From positions 1-9,802 of the forward strand of contig JAUVEG010000030.1 of the NCBI GenBank assembly GCA_030594925.1: a stretch of 9,802 nucleotides of DNA, given 5' to 3'. The translations under genes and the position numbers were made by a program. Under the pieces are notes generated by a model. That model was not told where the DNA came from, made no database searches, and saw nothing but the letters and a program-made list of their open reading frames with translations. Shown here piece after piece: positions 5,962 through 9,802 of the stretch (its first letter is position 1; the number at the start of each line of letters is the position of its first letter). The DNA comes from Gammaproteobacteria bacterium (GTDB lineage Bacteria; Pseudomonadota; Gammaproteobacteria; Chromatiales; Chromatiaceae).

Positions 5962-6564
5962 ATGAAGAGATTGCATCAATCGATGGTTGCAGCGATTTTG
6001 AGTACAATGCCGCTGCTTGCTGCCGCACAAGGCCCCACCTACCCGCAGCAGGGCCCCGCCCCGTTTGAGGCTTTTGACAGGGACTGCGACAACAGCATCA
6101 CAGTAGACGAGTTCAACACCTTGCGCAATGAGCGCAGGGCGGTGCGCGCCGCTGCAGGACGACCGATGCGCAACGCCGCTACGGCCCCGGCGGTCAAACA
6201 GATCGACCGCAATGCAGATGGTGTGCTGAGCCGGGACGAAATGTCCGCATTCCGGCAGCAGCGGACGTCGCAGCAGCCAGATGGCAGAAGGCCCGGAATG
6301 GGATCTGGGCGCAGCAGGGGAATGGGACGGAACATGCCTACATTCGCCGGGTTCGACCTCGATGGTGACGGCGTCATGACCCGGGATGAGTATATCGATG
6401 CACGCAATCAGCGCATCAGCGAGCGGGTCAAACAAGGTTATCGGATGAGAGGGTTGAAGAACACGCGGCCGTTTAGTGATATCGATCTGAATGGTGATGG
6501 CGTGGTGGACGAATCAGAGTTCCTGCAGATGCAGGCGCAACATCGGCAGACACGCTTCGAGTAG
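5962..6564 (+). CDS. Exported EF-hand calcium-binding protein
   Basis: 200 residues. A signal peptide (about 1-22: Lys/Arg start, hydrophobic core, LLAAAQ cleavage region) is followed by four EF-hand loops. Loop 1 is Asp39-Glu50 (DRDCDNSITVDE), loop 2 Asp82-Glu93 (DRNADGVLSRDE), loop 3 Asp132-Glu143 (DLDGDGVMTRDE) and loop 4 Asp175-Glu186 (DLNGDGVVDESE). Loops 2-4 have the usual Gly at position 6; loop 1 has Asn there, so may bind more weakly. An Arg/Gly/Met-rich basic linker lies between loops 2 and 3 (about 100-128). The ATG has AGGAG seven bases upstream. It sits 104 bases after the PhoQ-like kinase and shares its upstream repeat with that operon, so it is probably part of the same regulon. 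The role is unknown: periplasmic calcium buffering or sensing would fit. The fold assignment is firm. Confidence 0.9.
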   Translation: MKRLHQSMVAAILSTMPLLAAAQGPTYPQQGPAPFEAFDRDCDNSITVDEFNTLRNERRAVRAAAGRPMRNAATAPAVKQIDRNADGVLSRDEMSAFRQQRTSQQPDGRRPGMGSGRSRGMGRNMPTFAGFDLDGDGVMTRDEYIDARNQRISERVKQGYRMRGLKNTRPFSDIDLNGDGVVDESEFLQMQAQHRQTRFE

Positions 6565-6628
6565 ATGGCTTCATGGCGGCCAGGGAAGGCCGGAAGACGC
6601 CTGAGCCAGGGTCAAACAGGAGGGAGAA

Positions 6629-7339
6629 TCAAGTTGGCTCCTTGACGATTTGTTTCAGGTTTGAAATATCAGCCATGGCGCTATTAGAACCACGCAACTC
6701 CAGAACACCATCACGACGTAGTCCGGCAATGGCGCGACTGACTGTTTCAGTCGTCAGTGAGAGTATATTTCCCATATCTTCCCTGCCTGGCATATAAAAC
6801 TCTTCATCAGGAGAGTTGCCAGAGAGCCAGATCAACAGTCGTACGACGCGATAGCGGGAAGGCCCGGTCGAGAGTTTGGTTAGCCAGGTGTCGGAAGTCG
6901 TCAGTGCAAGCTGCCATTTGTTCAACAGGTTTGCGTGGAGTTCAGGACTCTTGTGAGAGAGATCCAGCACCAAATTAGATGGGATTTTACACACACTGAT
7001 TTTTGTCAATGCTATGGCGTCATGCTGATAGTTTGCCGCTGTGACTGCCTCTATTCCGGCAAGATCACCTCTTCTTAAAAGTCTGACGATGCGTTGTTCG
7101 CCTGACGGTAAATATTGTTCCAGTTTCAGGACACCATCGTGCAGCGTATAGATATAGTCTGCCTTCTCATCGTGTGTATACAGCGTCTCTCCCTTCTCAA
7201 GCACCTTGTACTGGATGGGAGAGTGCATCTGCAGAAGATCCTCGGGTTTGAGATTGGCAAAGAGTGCAATTTCACGTGTGGGGCACAGGGCGCACTCTTC
7301 GGAAGCCAGAAATTCCTTGTTGTTTTCTGCAATTGTCAT
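6629..7339 (-). CDS. FNR/CRP-family transcriptional regulator with an incomplete cysteine set
   Basis: 236 residues from ATG 7339; an in-frame TTG at 7351 would add four. An N-terminal CALC pair (Cys16, Cys19) precedes the cyclic-nucleotide-type beta-barrel, a third Cys (117) lies in VCKIP near its end, and the C-terminal helix-turn-helix reads MGNILSLTTETVSRAIAGLRRDG. The E-x-x-S-R of the recognition helix is the FNR form that reads TTGAT. E. coli FNR ligates a 4Fe-4S cluster with Cys20, 23, 29 and 122. The counterpart of Cys29 is Ala here, so the protein is FNR-like but may hold a different or no cluster. The ATG was preferred because no ribosome site precedes the TTG and TGGGT lies seven bases before the ATG. 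It is convergent with the EF-hand gene and divergent from the efflux operon. A perfect FNR-type box lies 33 bases upstream, suggesting autoregulation. Confidence 0.92.
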   Translation of the reverse strand: MTIAENNKEFLASEECALCPTREIALFANLKPEDLLQMHSPIQYKVLEKGETLYTHDEKADYIYTLHDGVLKLEQYLPSGEQRIVRLLRRGDLAGIEAVTAANYQHDAIALTKISVCKIPSNLVLDLSHKSPELHANLLNKWQLALTTSDTWLTKLSTGPSRYRVVRLLIWLSGNSPDEEFYMPGREDMGNILSLTTETVSRAIAGLRRDGVLELRGSNSAMADISNLKQIVKEPT

Positions 7340-7372
7340 GGTGTTACCCAATGGATGACCAGAAGAAGGGTT

Positions 7373-7386
7373 TTGATATAAATCAA
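7373..7386. promoter_or_regulatory. Perfect FNR-type binding site TTGAT-N4-ATCAA
   Basis: TTGAT (7373-7377), ATAA, ATCAA (7382-7386) is an exact match to the FNR consensus. It lies between the FNR-like gene and the efflux operon. On the minus strand it overlaps a TATATC -10 candidate, which would suit repression of the regulator by itself. For the plus-strand adaptor gene it is about 220 bases upstream of the start codon; a class II arrangement would place the transcript start near 7421. The half-site sequence agrees with the E-x-x-S-R helix of the adjacent regulator. Which promoter is controlled is inferred. Confidence 0.8.
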
Positions 7387-7520
7387 TCTTACACCACTCT
7401 ATCCCGCCAACATGAAATGAAGCTGAATATCTCCTTTTTTACTTTCAGAAATACTGCATTTGCGTTCAATTCAGTCGACTGTTTTTCAAGCTGTAGATTT
7501 TTTTCAGCTTCAGTTCATAA

Positions 7521-7561
7521 ATCAGCTGTATATTTGCCTGCTGATAGCGCCTGTCAGCAGG
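7521..7561 (+). promoter_or_regulatory. Overlapping inverted repeats in the leader of the efflux operon
   Basis: CCTGCTGA (7537-7544) and TCAGCAGG (7554-7561) form a perfect eight-pair stem with a nine-base loop. ATCAGC (7521-7526) could instead pair with GCTGAT (7540-7545), which overlaps the left arm, so the two stems exclude each other. Only TTT follows the first stem, so a terminator is doubtful; the stem could equally be an operator for an unseen repressor. The rest of 7340-7602 has no convincing gene, only the FNR-type box and a TCGA-centred palindrome at 7472-7481. Confidence 0.35.
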
Positions 7562-7602
7562 TTTCTACAAAGCAACTATTCTGGATGCGGAGTCCTCACA
7601 CA

Positions 7603-8694
7603 ATGCGAAAATTAATTCTTGCAGCGATGCTGCTAGTGCCGGCTCTCTCCAGCCAGGCTGCCGGTACAGAGTCTATTGTGGTGAGTGATCAACAGCGGCA
7701 GATGCTGGGTATAGAGAGTGAAAAGTTGAAGAAGATCGACGTCGCCTGGGGGACGAAGCACCCGGCGACCGTGCAGGTGCCCAATGAACAGCTGCGAGTT
7801 GTGAGCACGGCAGTCTCCGGCCTTGTCGAGCGTCTTGAAGTCGCGGAAGGCGCAGAGGTAAAAAAAGGTGATGTGCTGGCCGTGATCATGAGCCCCAAAC
7901 TGCTGGAGATGCAGCGTGATTATCTCTATGCGCTGACCGCGCTGGATCTGGCGAGCACCGCAGTGAAGAGAGACAAAAACCTCGACAAGGAGGGAGTCAT
8001 CTCCAAACGCGGCTACCATGAGACCCGCAGTGAACATATTCGCGCCAAGACCAGCGCCGATCAGATGCGTCAGCTGCTGGAACATTCCGGCATGGATGCC
8101 GGGGATCTGCAAAATCTGATCGAGAAAGAGCAGCTCTCCAGCGATCTGAAAATTCGCGCCCCGCTGGATGGGATCATTCTGGAACAGATGGCTGTTCCAG
8201 GGCAGCGTCTCGAGGCGCTGGACCCCATCTACCGTGTTGGCTATCTCTCTCCGCTGTGGCTGGAGATCCATGCGCCGATCGATGATGTCGCCAGCATCAA
8301 ACAGGGAACAAAGATCCGGGTGGAGAAGTTTGATATCGGCGGCAAGGTCATCACCATTGGGCGTATGGTGCATGGTGAAGACCAGGGCGTCATGATTCGC
8401 GCGGAAGTGGCCGAGAATACAGAGCGGCTGCGCCCCGGACAATTTGTGCAGGTTTCACTGGCCGTCACTGCCGACGGCCAAAGTTTCCGGGTTCCGCGCT
8501 CGGCATTAATTCGCCGGCATGGCGACAGCTGGCTGTTTTTGAAAAATGCAGATGGTTTTATCGCCACGCAAGTCTCCGTCATTAGCGAAGAGAGCAGCCA
8601 TCTGATTATCAGCGGCCCTTTCGAGGGCGGTGAAGAGATCGCCGTATCCGGTACCTCGGCGCTGAAAGCCATCTGGCTGGAAGCGGGCGAATGA
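7603..8694 (+). CDS. RND efflux periplasmic adaptor (membrane fusion protein), CusB/CzcB-like
   Basis: 363 residues. A signal peptide (about 1-20, MRKL then hydrophobic, SSQAAG) is followed by a first beta-barrel strand and a lipoyl half (VSTAVSGLVERLEVAEGAEVKKGDVLAVI, about 67-95). An alpha-hairpin with coiled-coil character comes next (about 98-180), then the second lipoyl half (SSDLKIRAPLDGIILEQMAVPGQRLEA), beta-barrel and membrane-proximal domains (about 218-360). It should link the inner-membrane pump to an outer-membrane channel. ATG 7603 was chosen because GGAG lies ten bases upstream and it starts a proper signal peptide; the frame extends upstream to ATG 7585 and farther but without a ribosome site. 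There is no His-rich or Cys-rich metal-binding tail, so the substrate is unclear despite the heavy-metal-type partner. It overlaps the pump gene by four bases (ATGA). No outer-membrane channel gene lies upstream. Confidence 0.93.
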   Translation: MRKLILAAMLLVPALSSQAAGTESIVVSDQQRQMLGIESEKLKKIDVAWGTKHPATVQVPNEQLRVVSTAVSGLVERLEVAEGAEVKKGDVLAVIMSPKLLEMQRDYLYALTALDLASTAVKRDKNLDKEGVISKRGYHETRSEHIRAKTSADQMRQLLEHSGMDAGDLQNLIEKEQLSSDLKIRAPLDGIILEQMAVPGQRLEALDPIYRVGYLSPLWLEIHAPIDDVASIKQGTKIRVEKFDIGGKVITIGRMVHGEDQGVMIRAEVAENTERLRPGQFVQVSLAVTADGQSFRVPRSALIRRHGDSWLFLKNADGFIATQVSVISEESSHLIISGPFEGGEEIAVSGTSALKAIWLEAGE

Positions 8695-9802
8695 TGCTCG
8701 CAAAAATGATCGAGTTTGCGCTGACGCAGCGGCTGATGATGCTGCTGGTCGTACTCCTGCTGTCGGGAGGGGGCTGGTATGCCTTCCAGAAGACGCCGAT
8801 CGACGCCTTCCCCGATGTCTCCAATATTCAGGTCAAGGTCATCATCAAGGCTGCAGGCATGACACCGGGAGAGGTCGAGGAGAGAATCACCGCACTGGTC
8901 GAGGTGGAGATGCTGGGTATCCCGCGCATGACCATGCTGCGTTCTGTCGCCAAGTACGCGCTCACCGATATCACCGTGGACTTCGCGGAGGGGACGGATA
9001 TCTACTGGGCCAGGCAACAGGTCAGCGAACGGCTGAGTGCGATCTGGGAAGATCTTCCCGACGGGGTTTCCGGCGGCATCGCTCCAATGACCACGCCGCT
9101 GGGCGAGATGTTCATGTTTACCATCACCGGCGGGGATCTGTCGCTGATGGAGCGCCGCGATCTGCTCGACTGGGTGATCCGCCCTGCGTTGCGCAGCGTC
9201 CCCGGTGTGGCGGATGTCAATGCGCTGGGAGGTCTGGCGCGCAGCTTTGAGGTGGTGCCAAACAGTGCCAAAATGCTCGCCCGCGGCATCAGCCTGGAGC
9301 AGCTCAAGACGGCGCTGGAATCGAATAACCGCAACGATGGCGCCGGCCGGCTCAACGACGGTGAAGAGGTGCTGCTGGTGCGCACCGAAGGGAGTATCGA
9401 AGATCTCGATGACCTGGCGTCTATCGTGGTGCGCGCCGACCCGAAACAACCTGTACGCGTCGGTGATATCGCAACAGTACGCATCGGCTCTCTGACCCGC
9501 TACGGGGCTGTGACAAGCAATGGTGAGGGCGAGGTTGTGGAAGGCCTGGTGCTGTCACTGCGCGGCGCAAATGCCAGAGAGTTGGTCGCAGCACTGCACA
9601 GCAAGCTGGAGGAGCTTGCTCCCGGTCTGCCCGAAGGTGTCGAGATCGATGTTTTTTATGACCGTGGTGAGCTGGTCGACAAGGCTATTGGGACCGTCAG
9701 CAAGGCCCTGGGTGAGGCCACTATTCTGGTGCTGCTGCTGCTGATTCTGTTTCTCGGGGATTTTCGCGCCGCCCTGAGTGTCGCCCTGATCCTGCCTCTC
9801 GC
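8691..9802 (+). CDS. RND efflux pump, inner-membrane subunit, CusA/CzcA (HME) type, N-terminal part
   Basis: The visible 370 codons are about a third of a family that is usually about 1,030-1,060 residues. They show the first membrane helix (about 15-30), the conserved TPIDAFPDVSNIQVKV entry to the porter domain (35-50) and TPGEVEERITALVE (58-71). PN1/PN2-type porter segments follow, including RSVPGVADVNALGG (168-181) and VRVGDIATVRIG (255-266), then YDRGELVDKAIGTV and the second helix block ending FLGDFRAAL (354-362). This is the heavy-metal-efflux branch pattern; the proton-relay and metal-site residues lie beyond the edge, so the substrate cannot be told. The start is ATG 8691 overlapping the adaptor stop, or the adjacent ATG 8694. 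It forms a translationally coupled operon with the adaptor and is cut by the right edge. Confidence 0.95.
   Translation, partial: MMLAKMIEFALTQRLMMLLVVLLLSGGGWYAFQKTPIDAFPDVSNIQVKVIIKAAGMTPGEVEERITALVEVEMLGIPRMTMLRSVAKYALTDITVDFAEGTDIYWARQQVSERLSAIWEDLPDGVSGGIAPMTTPLGEMFMFTITGGDLSLMERRDLLDWVIRPALRSVPGVADVNALGGLARSFEVVPNSAKMLARGISLEQLKTALESNNRNDGAGRLNDGEEVLLVRTEGSIEDLDDLASIVVRADPKQPVRVGDIATVRIGSLTRYGAVTSNGEGEVVEGLVLSLRGANARELVAALHSKLEELAPGLPEGVEIDVFYDRGELVDKAIGTVSKALGEATILVLLLLILFLGDFRAALSVALILPL

Noticed and set aside
6577..6592. CGGCC/GGCCG stem between the convergent EF-hand and FNR-like genes
   Set aside because: It is a five-pair stem with no T-run on either side, so it does not qualify as an intrinsic terminator.
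7264..7602. N-terminal extension of the adaptor frame up to 7264
   Set aside because: The extension overlaps the FNR-like gene and the FNR box, has no ribosome site, and would bury the signal peptide.
7633..8442. 269-codon minus-strand open frame inside the adaptor gene
   Set aside because: It is fully antisense to a well-supported adaptor, with no recognisable domain.
8241..9449. 402-codon open frame on the minus strand opposite the adaptor and pump genes
   Set aside because: It lies antisense to two clear genes, has no domain-like pattern or ribosome site, and is His/Gln/Arg-rich as expected for a reverse-complement shadow.

Overview
The window looks like chromosomal DNA of a gammaproteobacterium with roughly balanced base composition. 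The evidence is an E. coli-like MutL N-terminus, OmpR/EnvZ and PhoP/PhoQ relatives with gammaproteobacterial signature stretches, an FNR-type regulator and an HME-type RND pump. A sulfur-oxidising or symbiotic Chromatiales-type organism is possible, but nothing here proves it. No RNA gene, CRISPR array, insertion sequence or attachment site was seen, and no gap between genes exceeds 300 bases.

Layout: (1) 1-2644, minus strand: a probable operon ompR-like regulator, envZ-like kinase, mutL (mutL runs off the left edge). (2) 2645-2807: a divergent control region with four helically spaced GAAAC-type half-sites. (3) 2808-3239, plus: a small exported glycine-rich protein with three exact-length 14-residue repeats. 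(4) 3543-5857, plus: a tight operon of an exported PepSY protein, a PhoP-like regulator (TTG start) and a PhoQ-like kinase (GTG start, 4-base overlap). (5) 5962-6564, plus: an exported protein with four EF-hand loops. (6) 6629-7339, minus: an FNR/CRP-family regulator keeping only three of the four cluster cysteines, behind a perfect FNR-type box. (7) 7603-9802, plus: a periplasmic adaptor and an HME-type RND pump (pump runs off the right edge).

The most interesting signal is a 22-base element (20 of 22 positions identical) upstream of both the PepSY/PhoP/PhoQ operon and the EF-hand gene. Its core is a TTTCAG-type direct repeat with an 11-base period, the geometry of a PhoP box. This ties the sensor operon and the calcium-binding exported protein into a candidate divalent-cation response module. 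The upstream ompR/envZ system has a parallel arrangement: its divergent neighbour is also a small exported protein, and the shared control region carries tandem half-sites with the same GTTTCA core read on the other strand. The window is thus a regulation-rich stretch: two two-component systems, each beside one small exported protein of unknown role, then an FNR-type regulator divergent from an efflux operon.
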